DNA of 64,000 nucleotides from Nitrospira sp. (GCA_029194535.1 JARFXR010000001.1:1558721-1622720), one strand, 5' to 3'. Shown: positions 23,986-33,857, counted from the first letter of the stretch. The notes: generated from the letters alone by a model not told the origin. Numbers and translations are program-made.

Positions 23986-25533
23986 ATGAAAGTCCGCGCG
24001 CAGGTGGCCATGGTCATGAATCTCGACAAATGTATCGGGTGCCACACCTGCTCCGTCACTTGCAAGAACGTCTGGACCTCGCGCGAAGGCGTGGAATACG
24101 CCTGGTTCAACAATGTCGAGACCAAACCGGGCGTCGGGTATCCGCGCGAGTGGGAAAACCAGGAACGCTGGAAGGGCGGGTGGGAGCGAAAACAGAACGG
24201 CGCGATCCAGCCGAAACAGGGCGCGCGCTGGCGAATCCTGACCAACATTTTTTCAAATCCACACCTGCCGCAGCTTGACGATTATTACGAGCCGTTCACG
24301 TTCGACTACGACCGGCTCCAGCGCGCGCCGGAGGGACCGACGACGCCCACCGCGCGACCTCTGTCCGTCATCACCGGTGACGTCAAGGACAAGATCGAGT
24401 GGGGGCCGAATTGGGAGGACGATCTCGGCGGCGAGTCGGCGGAACGCCTCAAAGACGTGAACTGCGATGGAATCGACCCGGATCTCCTGGCTTCATTTGA
24501 AAATACCTTCCTGTTCTACCTGCCGCGGCTTTGCGAACATTGTTTGAATCCCACCTGCGTCGCGGCCTGTCCCTCCGGTTCGATCTATAAGCGCGAAGAA
24601 GACGGCATTGTGCTCGTGGACCAGGATAAGTGTCGCGGCTGGCGGATGTGCGTGAGCGGGTGCCCATATAAAAAAATCTACTTTAACTGGAGCACCGGGA
24701 AGGCGGAGAAATGCACCTTCTGCTATCCGCGCATCGAATCGGGCCAGCCCACGATTTGCTCGGAGACCTGCGTCGGCCGCCTCCGCTACCTGGGCGTGAT
24801 CCTCTACGATGCGGATCGTATCGAACAGGCGGCGAGCGTCGAGCACGAACCGGATCTCTATGAGGCCCAGGTTGGCCTGTTTCTGGACCCCCACGATCCG
24901 GCTGTGCTGGCTCAGGCAAGACAGGACGGGATCCCCGACAATTGGCTGGAAGCGGCCACGCGCTCTCCCGTCTATAAGCTGGCGGTCGAGTGGCGTCTGG
25001 CATTTCCACTCCATCCCGAATACCGGACGTTGCCTATGGTGTGGTACATTCCGCCGCTCTCACCGGCCGCCAATTCCGTCGAGACCGATCCTCCGGGATC
25101 CGAGCCGTTTCCGGACACCTCTTCCCTCCGGATTCCGGTGCGGTATCTCGCCAGTCTCCTCACCGCTGGAAAAGAAGAGCCGATCGTGCGCGCCATCGAT
25201 CGATTGCTCGCCATGCGCCGGTACATGCGGAAGAAAGATCTGGAGCGCCAAGCCGACGCGTCCTTGATCCGGCAGACAGGACTGACCGAGGCTCAGGTCG
25301 TGGAGATGTACCGGTACCTCGCAATCGGCGATTATCACGACCGGTATGTCATTCCAACCAGTCATCAGGAGGCCGTGTCGCACAGCTTCGAGGGCCAGGG
25401 CTCCTGCGGTTTCTCCGCCGACACCAGATTTTCCGAAGGAGTCACGGGCGCCAGTCTGTTCGCCGGTAAGGAGCGGACGGGCGCCCAATTCATCAGTGTG
25501 AACGACATCCGGAGAGTGAACCGCAGACCATGA
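23986..25533 (+). CDS. narH: Nitrate reductase beta subunit NarH
   Basis: NarH passes electrons from NarI to NarG through four Fe-S clusters. The start at 23986 is supported by GGAGG seven bases upstream and places the first cluster at Cys16, 19, 22 and 26 (DKCIGCHTCSVTCKNVW), exactly as in E. coli. A second cluster is CEHCLNPTCVAACPSG. The family's [3Fe-4S] site with tryptophan in place of a cysteine is seen in CRGWRMCVSGCPYKK. CTFCYPRIESG and ICSETCVGRLRYLG follow. The 515-residue length is normal. A longer frame to 23845 would overlap narG and is rejected. Confidence 0.98.
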   Translation: MKVRAQVAMVMNLDKCIGCHTCSVTCKNVWTSREGVEYAWFNNVETKPGVGYPREWENQERWKGGWERKQNGAIQPKQGARWRILTNIFSNPHLPQLDDYYEPFTFDYDRLQRAPEGPTTPTARPLSVITGDVKDKIEWGPNWEDDLGGESAERLKDVNCDGIDPDLLASFENTFLFYLPRLCEHCLNPTCVAACPSGSIYKREEDGIVLVDQDKCRGWRMCVSGCPYKKIYFNWSTGKAEKCTFCYPRIESGQPTICSETCVGRLRYLGVILYDADRIEQAASVEHEPDLYEAQVGLFLDPHDPAVLAQARQDGIPDNWLEAATRSPVYKLAVEWRLAFPLHPEYRTLPMVWYIPPLSPAANSVETDPPGSEPFPDTSSLRIPVRYLASLLTAGKEEPIVRAIDRLLAMRRYMRKKDLERQADASLIRQTGLTEAQVVEMYRYLAIGDYHDRYVIPTSHQEAVSHSFEGQGSCGFSADTRFSEGVTGASLFAGKERTGAQFISVNDIRRVNRRP

Positions 25534-26135
25534 GACTCTGTAAGGTCATCGCCGTGCTCTTGACCTATCCCGAACAGGATTGGCTGCGATCGATCGGGGA
25601 GTTGCGGACGACCGTCTCCGCCGAGACGGGACGCAGCCGGCGCGCGGGGCGCCGGCTTGGCGGGCTGTTCACGTATCTTGAACGCGGGCCGTTGATCGAG
25701 TTACAGGAGGCCTACGTCGAGACTTTCGATCGAAATCCCGCCCTTTCCCTGTCGATGTTCGAACACCGACTGGGAGAATCCCGGGATCGCGGTGACGCGA
25801 TGGTTCGCTTGGTTGAGGAGTACCGCCGGTCCGGGTTGGAAGTGACGAGTCAGGAGTTGCCTGATTTTCTTCCGGTGTTCCTCGAATTCCTGTCGCTGAT
25901 TCCCCCCGAGGACTCGCGACGACGACTCGCCGAGATCGACGATATCGTGCAGCTCCTGCGCCGCCGGCTTGGAGATGCCGGCTCTCCTTATGCCGGCGCG
26001 TTTGAGGCTCTTCTGGCGCTGATCCCCGGCGCGGTGCTGGCCCCGGTCTTCCCCACAATGCGCCACAAACGCGATCGGAACCTCAAGAGGGTGGGCTTTG
26101 GCGAGAGACTCGGTCGGCCTTGGCGGATCTGGTGA
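25530..26135 (+). CDS. narJ: Nitrate reductase assembly chaperone NarJ
   Basis: NarJ is a dedicated cytoplasmic chaperone that binds apo-NarG and allows cofactor insertion before membrane docking. The 201-residue product has the helical TorD/NarJ pattern, with LTYPEQDWLRSIGEL near the start, AYVETFDRNPALSLSMFEH (about residues 64-82) and LPDFLPVFLEFLSLIPP (about 111-127), which is the typical family core. The ATG overlaps the narH stop by 4 nt, suggesting translational coupling. Confidence 0.95.
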   Translation: MRLCKVIAVLLTYPEQDWLRSIGELRTTVSAETGRSRRAGRRLGGLFTYLERGPLIELQEAYVETFDRNPALSLSMFEHRLGESRDRGDAMVRLVEEYRRSGLEVTSQELPDFLPVFLEFLSLIPPEDSRRRLAEIDDIVQLLRRRLGDAGSPYAGAFEALLALIPGAVLAPVFPTMRHKRDRNLKRVGFGERLGRPWRIW

Positions 26136-26169
26136 GCCCCGGCACGATGCGAGGGGATGAGGATACGCG

Positions 26170-26862
26170 ATGAGCGATGTCCACGAGTTCTTCTTTCAGA
26201 TTTATCCCTATATAGCCGGCTCCGTGTTTCTCCTGGGGAGTTTACTGCGTTTCGAGCGGGGCCAGTATACCTGGACGAGCAATTCGAGCGAGCTGCTCAA
26301 GCGCGGCACGCTCCGGCTCGGCAGCAATCTCTTTCATGTCGGCGTGCTGTTTCTTTTTCTGGGACACCTTGTCGGCCTCCTCATGCCGGAGGTGTTCGGA
26401 ATGGCGGGGATCGGTCTGCGCGGGCATCAGTTGGTGGCCATGATCAGCGGCGGGCTCTTCGGATCCGCCTGCTTGGTCGGGCTCCTCCTGCTCATTCATC
26501 GCCGGGTCACGGATTCGAGAATCCGGGCGACGACGCATGTGATGGATCTGGTCGTGCTGGTCTGGATTCTCCTCACCCTGTCCTTCGGCCTGTCCACTCT
26601 GTATTTTTCCGCCCGCGAGCTCTCGGGAGGGTACCTGATCCCCTTGTCACAATGGGCCCGTCATATCGTCACATTGCGGGGCGGCGCCGCGTCCTTGGCG
26701 GTAGAGGTGCCGTTGGTCTATCAGGTTCATCTGGTCTTGGGGATGACGCTGTTCGCGCTCGTTCCCTTTACCAGATTGGTCCACATCTGGAGCGGATTTG
26801 CGTTACTGGGCTACCTCCTGCGGCCGTATCAGGTGGTGCGTGCGGGGTCGCGCCGGCGGTAG
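26170..26862 (+). CDS. narI: Nitrate reductase gamma subunit NarI (cytochrome b)
   Basis: NarI is the membrane subunit that oxidises quinol and carries two b haems. The 230-residue product has five predicted transmembrane helices. The four haem-ligand histidines fall at the E. coli positions: His56 (SNLFHVGVL), His66 (FLGHLVG), His187 (YQVHLVLGM) and His205 (RLVHIWSG). Quinol electrons pass from here through NarH to NarG, moving charge across the membrane. The next gene starts 35 nt downstream on the same strand. Confidence 0.97.
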   Translation: MSDVHEFFFQIYPYIAGSVFLLGSLLRFERGQYTWTSNSSELLKRGTLRLGSNLFHVGVLFLFLGHLVGLLMPEVFGMAGIGLRGHQLVAMISGGLFGSACLVGLLLLIHRRVTDSRIRATTHVMDLVVLVWILLTLSFGLSTLYFSARELSGGYLIPLSQWARHIVTLRGGAASLAVEVPLVYQVHLVLGMTLFALVPFTRLVHIWSGFALLGYLLRPYQVVRAGSRRR

Positions 26863-26897
26863 CGAGGTGAGAGCGGGATCAGAATCGGAGGGAAGTC

Positions 26898-28418
26898 ATG
26901 CCGGACATCATCGTGATCGGCGCCGGTATCGCCGGGGTGCCGGCCGCCTATGAACTGAAACGGCGCCTTGGCGTCGAGGCCCGCGTCACCGTGATCGCGG
27001 ACCGGGAGTATTTTCATTTCGTCCCGTCCAATCCGGCGCTGGCGGTCGGCTGGCGCGTTGAGTCCGACATCGCCATCCCTATCGGACCTTACTTGGAGGG
27101 GCGCGGGATAGGCTTCGTGCACGGATCGGTGACCGCCATTGACGCTGATCGCAGTCGCATCGTGGTCGGTACGTCCCAGGAACTCTCGTACGATTACGTC
27201 CTGATCGCCTGCGGCGCGGTTCCGCGGTGGCAGGAGGTTCCAGGGCTGACGAAGCTCCATACCGTACTTGATCTCGAACAGGCGCTGGCGACTCGGCACG
27301 CCTACGAACGGTTCCTGAGTCGGCCCGGATCCATTGCGATCGGGGCCGCGCCTGGCGCGGCGATTCTGGGCTCCGTCTATGAGTACGCGTTTCTGGTCGA
27401 TGCCGATCTTCGGAGGCGAGGGATCAGGCGCCGGACCTCGATCACCGTCATCACTCCCGAGCCGTACGCGGGGCATTTGGGCCTCGGCGGTTCGGCTCTC
27501 CGAGAACCGCTGACCCGAGCCTTGGCGGCCCATGACATTCGGTGGATCGGAAACGCGGAAATCGTCGGCGCGACAGAGGAGAACATCCGTCTCGCCAGGC
27601 ACATGGACGATGGGGTCGCGAAACAAGCAGACATCCCATACGGCTTCGGTGTCTGCTGGCCGCGGTTCGGCGGCATCCCGGCCGTCGCCGCCGGCGCGCT
27701 CCCGACCGATGCCCGTGGGTTGCTCAAGGTCGATCACTACTTGCGAAGCGAGCGATACGAGAACGTCTTCGCGGCGGGGATCTGCATCGCGCCCAGCCAG
27801 GCTTCCCCGACCTCGGTGGAGGTCGGTCTCCCCCAAACGGTGGATGCGATTCAGGAGGAGGTGCGCATCGCCTGCCATAACCTCGTTGCCAGCCTACACG
27901 GCTGGCCTCTCCACAGCGCGGCTAGAGAACGCATGAAGCGGGTGATGGAGAACGGACAGGACGATGCCGCCTATATGGCTGCGCTCCGGGTACCGGTGGG
28001 AGATGTCACCGGGCTCAAGCAGGGGCACTGGGTGTATGAAGCGAAAAAGGAGTTCGAAAGTCGTTTTCTAAACCTGGTGATGTTTGGGCTCGAACAGAGC
28101 CACTCTGTGGCGGCCGTGATCCGAACGATCCGGTCCGGTTCCGGAATCGGGCCGGAGGCCACCCGGCTCCGGGGAAGACAACTCGTCTTGGATCTTGACC
28201 AGAGCATCTACGCCGACGTCGCCGCGATGGCTTCTGTCCTCTCTCAGAGTCCCTCGTCCTTTGCCTCGGCGTTGCTGGCGGCGGCCGTCCACGACGCCAA
28301 GAGCTGCCTGACGGCGGCGGAGCGGGCAGAGGCGCAACGACTGGTGCAGGAATCGATGATCACAGCGCTGTGGAAGGAGGAAGAAGAACGATTGCAGTTT
28401 GAGGGCGGAGCGTCCTGA
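26898..28418 (+). CDS. SQR/NDH-2-like FAD-dependent oxidoreductase, catalytic Cys absent
   Basis: This 506-residue flavoprotein has an N-terminal FAD site IVIGAGIAGVPAAYEL, a second dinucleotide-fold region near IAIGAAPGAAILGSVYEY, and the C-terminal FAD contact YENVFAAGICIAPSQ. The layout matches sulfide:quinone oxidoreductases and related flavocytochrome c or NDH-2 proteins. In SQRs the GA-x-G-x-x segment carries a redox cysteine; here it reads GAAPGAAILG, with no Cys. A sulfide-oxidising role is therefore doubtful. About 100 residues at the C-terminus (after HSVAAVIRTIRSG) have no counterpart I recognise. GGAGG precedes the ATG, and the 35-nt gap to narI suggests the same transcript. Confidence 0.8.
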   Translation: MPDIIVIGAGIAGVPAAYELKRRLGVEARVTVIADREYFHFVPSNPALAVGWRVESDIAIPIGPYLEGRGIGFVHGSVTAIDADRSRIVVGTSQELSYDYVLIACGAVPRWQEVPGLTKLHTVLDLEQALATRHAYERFLSRPGSIAIGAAPGAAILGSVYEYAFLVDADLRRRGIRRRTSITVITPEPYAGHLGLGGSALREPLTRALAAHDIRWIGNAEIVGATEENIRLARHMDDGVAKQADIPYGFGVCWPRFGGIPAVAAGALPTDARGLLKVDHYLRSERYENVFAAGICIAPSQASPTSVEVGLPQTVDAIQEEVRIACHNLVASLHGWPLHSAARERMKRVMENGQDDAAYMAALRVPVGDVTGLKQGHWVYEAKKEFESRFLNLVMFGLEQSHSVAAVIRTIRSGSGIGPEATRLRGRQLVLDLDQSIYADVAAMASVLSQSPSSFASALLAAAVHDAKSCLTAAERAEAQRLVQESMITALWKEEEERLQFEGGAS

Positions 28419-28807
28419 TGAACGCCCACCCCCCCCCCATAAGCGATCGCCTGGTACGCAGGTTTGGAAATCAGCGGGCAAGTCGTTCCTTGTCCTCAAT
28501 GGGAGGACGTTCGGAGGGTTTGAATTTCGACGTGAGCGATAAGAGCTTTGACGATGTCCGGCGAGCTGAGTCCCGTATATATCAATTCCGTGGTTGCGGC
28601 GGACGAAAGGAGTGACATCCCTGGAAGGGCGCCGTCACCTTGCTGTACGGCGTGCTTCCTTACGTCGCTTCGAGGCCAGGGTGTTTCTCTGGAAAGCGGA
28701 GTTCCGGGCGTCGTGCGGCGAACGATCAGTCAACGCGTCGGTCGGATCCGCAGCGCGCGAATGCCCCGGCTCTTCTCTCGGAAGATTTCTAACGCGGGAA
28801 GGACGCC
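28419..28807. other. Intergenic region before the sugar-metabolism cluster; no gene seen
   Basis: This 389-bp gap separates the nar-associated flavoprotein gene from tal-pgi. Open frames here (for example from 28418 and 28594) are short and have no family resemblance. It probably contains the tal-pgi promoter. A GGAAGG-type ribosome-binding site lies just before the tal-pgi ATG. Confidence 0.5.
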
Positions 28808-31657
28808 ATGAGAAATCCATTGTTTCATCTTCAGACGTTCGGACAGAGCATCTGGTTGGATTTCATTCGACGAGGCATGCTGACCTCCGGAGAAATGCAG
28901 CGCCTGATCCATGAATGTGATGTGCGGGGAGTCACATCCAACCCGTCTATATTTGAGAAGGCCATACTAGGCAGTCACGATTACGACGACAGAATTCGCG
29001 CCCTCGCGCTGGAGGGCAGGTCGCCCAGGGACACGTATGAAGACCTGACGCTGAACGATGTGCAACGAACCGCCGACCTGTTTCGGCGCGTGTACGAGCA
29101 GACGGAGGGAAGAGACGGTTTCGTAAGCCTGGAGGTCTCGCCGCAACTGGCGCACGATGCCGCCAAGACCGTCGAAGACGCGCGCCGGCTTTGGCATGCG
29201 CTGGATCGGCCGAACGTCATGATCAAAGTGCCCGGCACTCGCGAAGGAGTCAGGGCGATCCGCCAACTCATCGCGGAAGGCATCAATGTCAATGTCACCC
29301 TGTTGTTCGGGCTTTCCCGCTATCGCGAGGTCGTCGAAGCCTATCTCGAGGGGCTGGCGGCGCGCATGGCGAAAGGGCTGACGCTGGGCAAGGTGGCCTC
29401 GGTCGCAAGCTTTTTCCTGAGCCGGATCGACCTCCTCGTGGACTCCTTGCTGGACCGGCGCCGGCAGGAGGAGAACAGCGACAAGTCTCACGGCGGCCTT
29501 CGCGGACAAACGGCCATCGCTTGCGCGAAGGCCGCGTACGCGATCTACCAAGAGAGCTTCAACGGAGAGGGCTTCCGCGCCCTGGCCGGTCAAGGCGCGA
29601 GATCGCAACGCCTGCTCTGGGCCAGCACGAGCACGAAGAATCCGAGCGAGAGCGACGTCAAGTATGTGGAGGCGCTGATCGGTCCCGATACGGTGAACAC
29701 GCTCACGCTGGAGACATTGCAGGCCTATCGCGATCACGGCCGGCCGATCGATCGACTGACGGAGGGAACGGCGGAAGCGCGTGAGGCGCTCGATCGCCTC
29801 TCGAAGATCGGGATCGATCTGGAGAGGGTGAGCGAGCAACTCGAGGGCGACGGCATCAAGAAATTCATCGCGGCGTTCGACGGTGTCGGGGAGAGTATCG
29901 AACGAAAGCGAGCGGCGGCGTTGAAGGAGCCGCTGGATCAGCAAGCCGAGGATCTGCCCGGATATGGCCCGGCCGTTCAGGACCGGCTGAACGATCTGGA
30001 GCATATTCGGTTCCTTTCGCGCTGCTGGCAGAAGGAGACGAGCCTGTGGAAGGCGGAGGCACGGCATCAGGAAGTCATCCGCAACTCCCTGGGATGGTTG
30101 CACGTGGCGGACAAAATGGAAGACCATCTCGATGCGCTCTTAGGATTCAGGGAGGAAGTGCGCCGCGCCGGCTTTCGGCGCGTCGTTCATATGGGGATGG
30201 GCGGCAGCAGTTTGGCTCCGCTGGTCTTCCAGCGAATGTGTTCCTCGGAGACAAACGGACTCCCGTTGACGGTGCTGGATACGACCGATCCGGCGACAAT
30301 CTTAAAGATCGAGCGGGACGAATCCTTAGCCGATACGTTGTTTATCGTGGCGACGAAATCCGGAACGACGGCCGAACCCTTGGCCTTCGGAGACTATTTC
30401 TTCGCCAAGCTCAAGAAGCTCAAGGGCCTTCAGGCGGGAGGTCATTTTGTCGCGATCACCGATCCGGGCACGCTGTTGGCCAGGCAGGCTCAAGAGCGGA
30501 AGTTCAGGCGGATCTTTCTGAACTTCCCCGATATCGGCGGGCGATATTCGGCTCTGTCGTATTTCGGTCTCGTGCCGGCGGCGCTGATGGGCGTCAACGT
30601 ATCTGAATTGCTGGTGAGGGCCCTCCGGATGGCGCATGCCCATGCGACCTGCGTACCGGCCAAGGAAGCTCCCGGAATCGTCTTAGGAGCGGTGATGGGA
30701 GAACTGGCCTTGCGCCGGCGCGACAAGGTCACGCTCCTCACGTCGGCCTCGCTACGGGCAGTGGGACTCTGGCTCGAACAATTGCTGGCGGAAAGCACGG
30801 GCAAGGAAGGTCTCGGACTGCTCCCGGTCGCAGGCGAAGGGCTCGGCGATCCATCCGTCTACGGGAAAGATCGGCTGTTTGTCTCCATCCGCGCGCGCGG
30901 TGAGCAGGACGAGTCGATGGATCGAGGCCTTGCCGCGCTCCGAGCGGCCGGGGAACCGGTCGTGAGCATCCTACTGGAAGACCCGCTCGATCTTGGACAG
31001 GAGTTCTTCCGATGGGAAATGGCCACGGCAGCGGCCGGGGCGATCCTGGGGATCAACCCCTTCGATCAGCCGAGTGTCCAAGAGAGCAAAGATAACACCG
31101 AGCGGCTGCTCGCAAGCGTCGGTCAGGGGGGGCGATTGCCTGAAGAATCCCCGACGCTCGTCGAAGGACCATTGGCGGTCTACGCGCCGGAGCCCGGGGG
31201 CTCCGCGTCCGACCTGTTGCGGCGATTTTTTCAGCGCGCACGCGCGGGGGACTATGTGGCGCTCCTGGCCTATCTCACCGAACGGCCGGACATCGAGCAA
31301 CAGCTTCACATGATCCGGGAACTGCTGCGGGATCGGCTGCGTATCGCCACGACGGTCGGCTACGGGCCGCGCTACCTCCATTCCACCGGACAATTCCACA
31401 AAGGCGGCTCGAATACCGGCCTCTTCCTGCACATCACCGCAGAGGAGGCGAGCGACATCTCGATTCCCGACCGGCCGTATACCTTCGGCCAGTTGAAACG
31501 CGCCCAGGCGCTCGGTGATCTCGAATCGCTGCGCAAGCACGGGAGACGAGTGCTGCGGGTCCACATGCGCGAGGATGTCTCCGGCGGATTGGCGGCGCTG
31601 TTTCAGACGATTGAATCGGCTCTTGAGACCACCACCCGTGAGTCCGTTGTCCGTTGA
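28808..31657 (+). CDS. tal-pgi: Bifunctional transaldolase / glucose-6-phosphate isomerase
   Basis: This 949-residue fusion joins two enzymes. Residues about 1-370 are a transaldolase, with GVTSNPSIFEKAI, the Schiff-base lysine Lys140 in NVMIKVPGT, and NVNVTLLFGLSRY. It interconverts sedoheptulose-7-P plus glyceraldehyde-3-P with erythrose-4-P plus fructose-6-P. The remainder is a phosphoglucose isomerase, with HMGMGGSSLAP, ATKSGTTAEPL, FGIAs replaced by FPDIGGRYSALSYFG, and GYGPRYLHSTGQFHKGG, which links fructose-6-P to glucose-6-P. The fusion is known in several bacteria. It leads a cluster with tkt, zwf and glgP. Confidence 0.96.
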   Translation: MRNPLFHLQTFGQSIWLDFIRRGMLTSGEMQRLIHECDVRGVTSNPSIFEKAILGSHDYDDRIRALALEGRSPRDTYEDLTLNDVQRTADLFRRVYEQTEGRDGFVSLEVSPQLAHDAAKTVEDARRLWHALDRPNVMIKVPGTREGVRAIRQLIAEGINVNVTLLFGLSRYREVVEAYLEGLAARMAKGLTLGKVASVASFFLSRIDLLVDSLLDRRRQEENSDKSHGGLRGQTAIACAKAAYAIYQESFNGEGFRALAGQGARSQRLLWASTSTKNPSESDVKYVEALIGPDTVNTLTLETLQAYRDHGRPIDRLTEGTAEAREALDRLSKIGIDLERVSEQLEGDGIKKFIAAFDGVGESIERKRAAALKEPLDQQAEDLPGYGPAVQDRLNDLEHIRFLSRCWQKETSLWKAEARHQEVIRNSLGWLHVADKMEDHLDALLGFREEVRRAGFRRVVHMGMGGSSLAPLVFQRMCSSETNGLPLTVLDTTDPATILKIERDESLADTLFIVATKSGTTAEPLAFGDYFFAKLKKLKGLQAGGHFVAITDPGTLLARQAQERKFRRIFLNFPDIGGRYSALSYFGLVPAALMGVNVSELLVRALRMAHAHATCVPAKEAPGIVLGAVMGELALRRRDKVTLLTSASLRAVGLWLEQLLAESTGKEGLGLLPVAGEGLGDPSVYGKDRLFVSIRARGEQDESMDRGLAALRAAGEPVVSILLEDPLDLGQEFFRWEMATAAAGAILGINPFDQPSVQESKDNTERLLASVGQGGRLPEESPTLVEGPLAVYAPEPGGSASDLLRRFFQRARAGDYVALLAYLTERPDIEQQLHMIRELLRDRLRIATTVGYGPRYLHSTGQFHKGGSNTGLFLHITAEEASDISIPDRPYTFGQLKRAQALGDLESLRKHGRRVLRVHMREDVSGGLAALFQTIESALETTTRESVVR

Positions 31658-31766
31658 AGGAAGGAGGGGGCGTCATGCCGTCTCATCCGGCGCGCCGGAG
31701 CTCGTTCCGTCGAAGTAGGACCGTCTCGGCGTGAAGCGGCCGCCGGATGAAACAAGAGAGGACACC

Positions 31767-33857
31767 ATGACTCCAGACCACAACCGCCTCGACATGCTGT
31801 GTATCAACACTATCCGCACGTTATCAATGGACGCCGTGCAGGCGGCCAATTCGGGCCATCCCGGCACGCCGATGGCGCTGGCGCCGGTGGCCTACTGTCT
31901 GTGGCAACGGCTCTTGCGGTTCGATCCCGGCGATCCGATCTGGCCGAACCGCGACCGGTTCGTGCTGTCGAACGGGCATGCCTCGATGCTGCTGTATGCG
32001 CTGCTCCACCTCTGCGGCGTCAAAGCAGTGAATCCCCAGTACGAGACGCTCGGACGGCTCTCGGTCACGCTCGACGACATCAAGCGGTTCCGCCAACTCG
32101 ACAGCAAGTGTCCCGGCCATCCGGAATACCGCTGGACCTCCGGCGTCGAGACCACGACCGGTCCATTGGGCCAAGGCGTCGCGACCAGCGTCGGCATGGC
32201 GATCGCGAGCCGGTGGATGGCGGAGTATTTCAATCGCCCGGACTTCACGATGTTCGACTACGATGTCTACGCCCTTTGCGGCGACGGCTGCCTGATGGAG
32301 GGTGTGTCGGGCGAGGCCGCCTCGCTGGCGGGCCATCTGAAACTCTCAAACCTCTGCTGGATCTACGACAACAACAAAATCACGATCGAAGGCCACACCG
32401 ATTGGGCCTTCAGCGAGGATGTCGCGACGCGCTTCATCGGCTACGGGTGGAACGTTACCCGCGTCGGCGACGCCAACGATCTGGAGATGCTCGACCGAGC
32501 GTTCCATACATTCAAGCACACGAACGATCGCCCGACCTTGATGATCGTGGACAGCCACATCGCCTACGGCTCGCCCAACAAGCAGGACACGCATGCGGCG
32601 CACGGCGAGCCCCTAGGGGAGGAAGAAATCCGGCTCACGAAGCGCAACTACGGTTGGCCGGAGGACGCCAAGTTTCTGGTGCCGGAGGGGGTCCGGGAGC
32701 ACTTTCACGCGTTGATTGGCCGGCGGGGACAGCAGGCGCGCGAAGCCTGGATGGCGAAGTACGGCGACTACAAGAGGCACCATCCGGAACTTGCCGACCA
32801 ACTCTATCGGATGCAACACCGCCGCCTGCCGGACGGGTGGGACCAGGACCTGACGAGCTTTCCCGCGGACGCCAAAGGGCTCGCCTCGCGGGATTCCTCC
32901 GGCAAGGTGCTGAACGCCATCGCCCAGCTGGTCCCTTGGTTGATCGGCGGCTCGGCGGATCTGGCCCCTTCGACCAAGACGAGGCTCACGTTCGATGGGG
33001 CGGGAGATTTCGAGGCTGAATCCTACGGCGGTCGGAATTTCCACTTCGGCATCCGCGAGCATGCGATGGCCGCTGTGCTCAACGGACTCTCGCTATCCAA
33101 GGTGCGGCCGTATGGGTCCAGCTTCCTGATTTTCAGCGATTACGCCAAGCCCGGGATCCGCCTCTCCGCCCTCATGGAGATTCCGGTCGTCTACATCTTC
33201 ACCCACGATTCGATCGGGCTGGGTGAAGATGGTCCGACTCATCAACCGGTCGAACAACTCGCGTCGCTGCGGGCCGTCCCCAACCTCATCGTGCTCCGGC
33301 CGGCGGATGCCAACGAAGTGGTCGAGGCCTGGCGGGTCATCATGGAGTTGCGACATGAGCCGGCGGCCTTGATCCTGTCGCGGCAGGCGATGCCGACGCT
33401 GGATCGCACGACCTATGCGGCGGCCTCCGGTGTGGCCAAGGGCGCCTATGCGCTCACCGACGCCGGCGTCGCGCCGGACGTGCTGTTGCTGGCCAGCGGG
33501 AGCGAGGTCGCGCTCTGTGTCGCGGCCTACGAGCAGTTGAAGGCCGAAGGCATCAAGGCTCGGGTCGTGAGCATGCCGTCCTGGGAACTCTTCGAACGGC
33601 AAAGCCAGGATTACCGCGACAGCGTGCTCCCGCCGGAGGTCGGCGCGCGCGTTGCCGTGGAACAGGCTTCGGTCTTTGGATGGGCGCAATACATCGGACG
33701 CGAGGGAGTCACCATCGGCATGAAGACCTTCGGCGCCTCGGCGCCGCTCAAGGAATTGCAACGCAAGTTCGGCTTTACGCCCGAGCAAATCGTCGCCGCC
33801 GCCAAGGCTCAGATGCTTCGTGGTCAAGGACTGGCGGCCGGCCTTGGAACACAATGA
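31767..33857 (+). CDS. tkt: Transketolase
   Basis: Transketolase moves two-carbon ketol units between sugar phosphates and uses thiamine diphosphate. The 696-residue product has SGHPGTPMALAPVAY, the substrate and cofactor loops FVLSNGHASMLLYALL and TGPLGQGVATSVGMAIA, the ThDP/Mg motif CGDGCLMEG to IYDNNKITIEGHTD, and the pyrimidine-domain motif FGIREHAMAAVLNGL followed by HDSIGLGEDGPTHQPVEQL. The start at 31767 follows AGAGAGG; an in-frame GTG at 31731 would add 12 residues and is less likely. Confidence 0.97.
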   Translation: MTPDHNRLDMLCINTIRTLSMDAVQAANSGHPGTPMALAPVAYCLWQRLLRFDPGDPIWPNRDRFVLSNGHASMLLYALLHLCGVKAVNPQYETLGRLSVTLDDIKRFRQLDSKCPGHPEYRWTSGVETTTGPLGQGVATSVGMAIASRWMAEYFNRPDFTMFDYDVYALCGDGCLMEGVSGEAASLAGHLKLSNLCWIYDNNKITIEGHTDWAFSEDVATRFIGYGWNVTRVGDANDLEMLDRAFHTFKHTNDRPTLMIVDSHIAYGSPNKQDTHAAHGEPLGEEEIRLTKRNYGWPEDAKFLVPEGVREHFHALIGRRGQQAREAWMAKYGDYKRHHPELADQLYRMQHRRLPDGWDQDLTSFPADAKGLASRDSSGKVLNAIAQLVPWLIGGSADLAPSTKTRLTFDGAGDFEAESYGGRNFHFGIREHAMAAVLNGLSLSKVRPYGSSFLIFSDYAKPGIRLSALMEIPVVYIFTHDSIGLGEDGPTHQPVEQLASLRAVPNLIVLRPADANEVVEAWRVIMELRHEPAALILSRQAMPTLDRTTYAAASGVAKGAYALTDAGVAPDVLLLASGSEVALCVAAYEQLKAEGIKARVVSMPSWELFERQSQDYRDSVLPPEVGARVAVEQASVFGWAQYIGREGVTIGMKTFGASAPLKELQRKFGFTPEQIVAAAKAQMLRGQGLAAGLGTQ

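Noticed and set aside
26898-28418. Calling the nar-linked flavoprotein a sulfide:quinone oxidoreductase
   Set aside because: The key cysteine in the second glycine-rich segment is missing, so only the broader fold family is supported.
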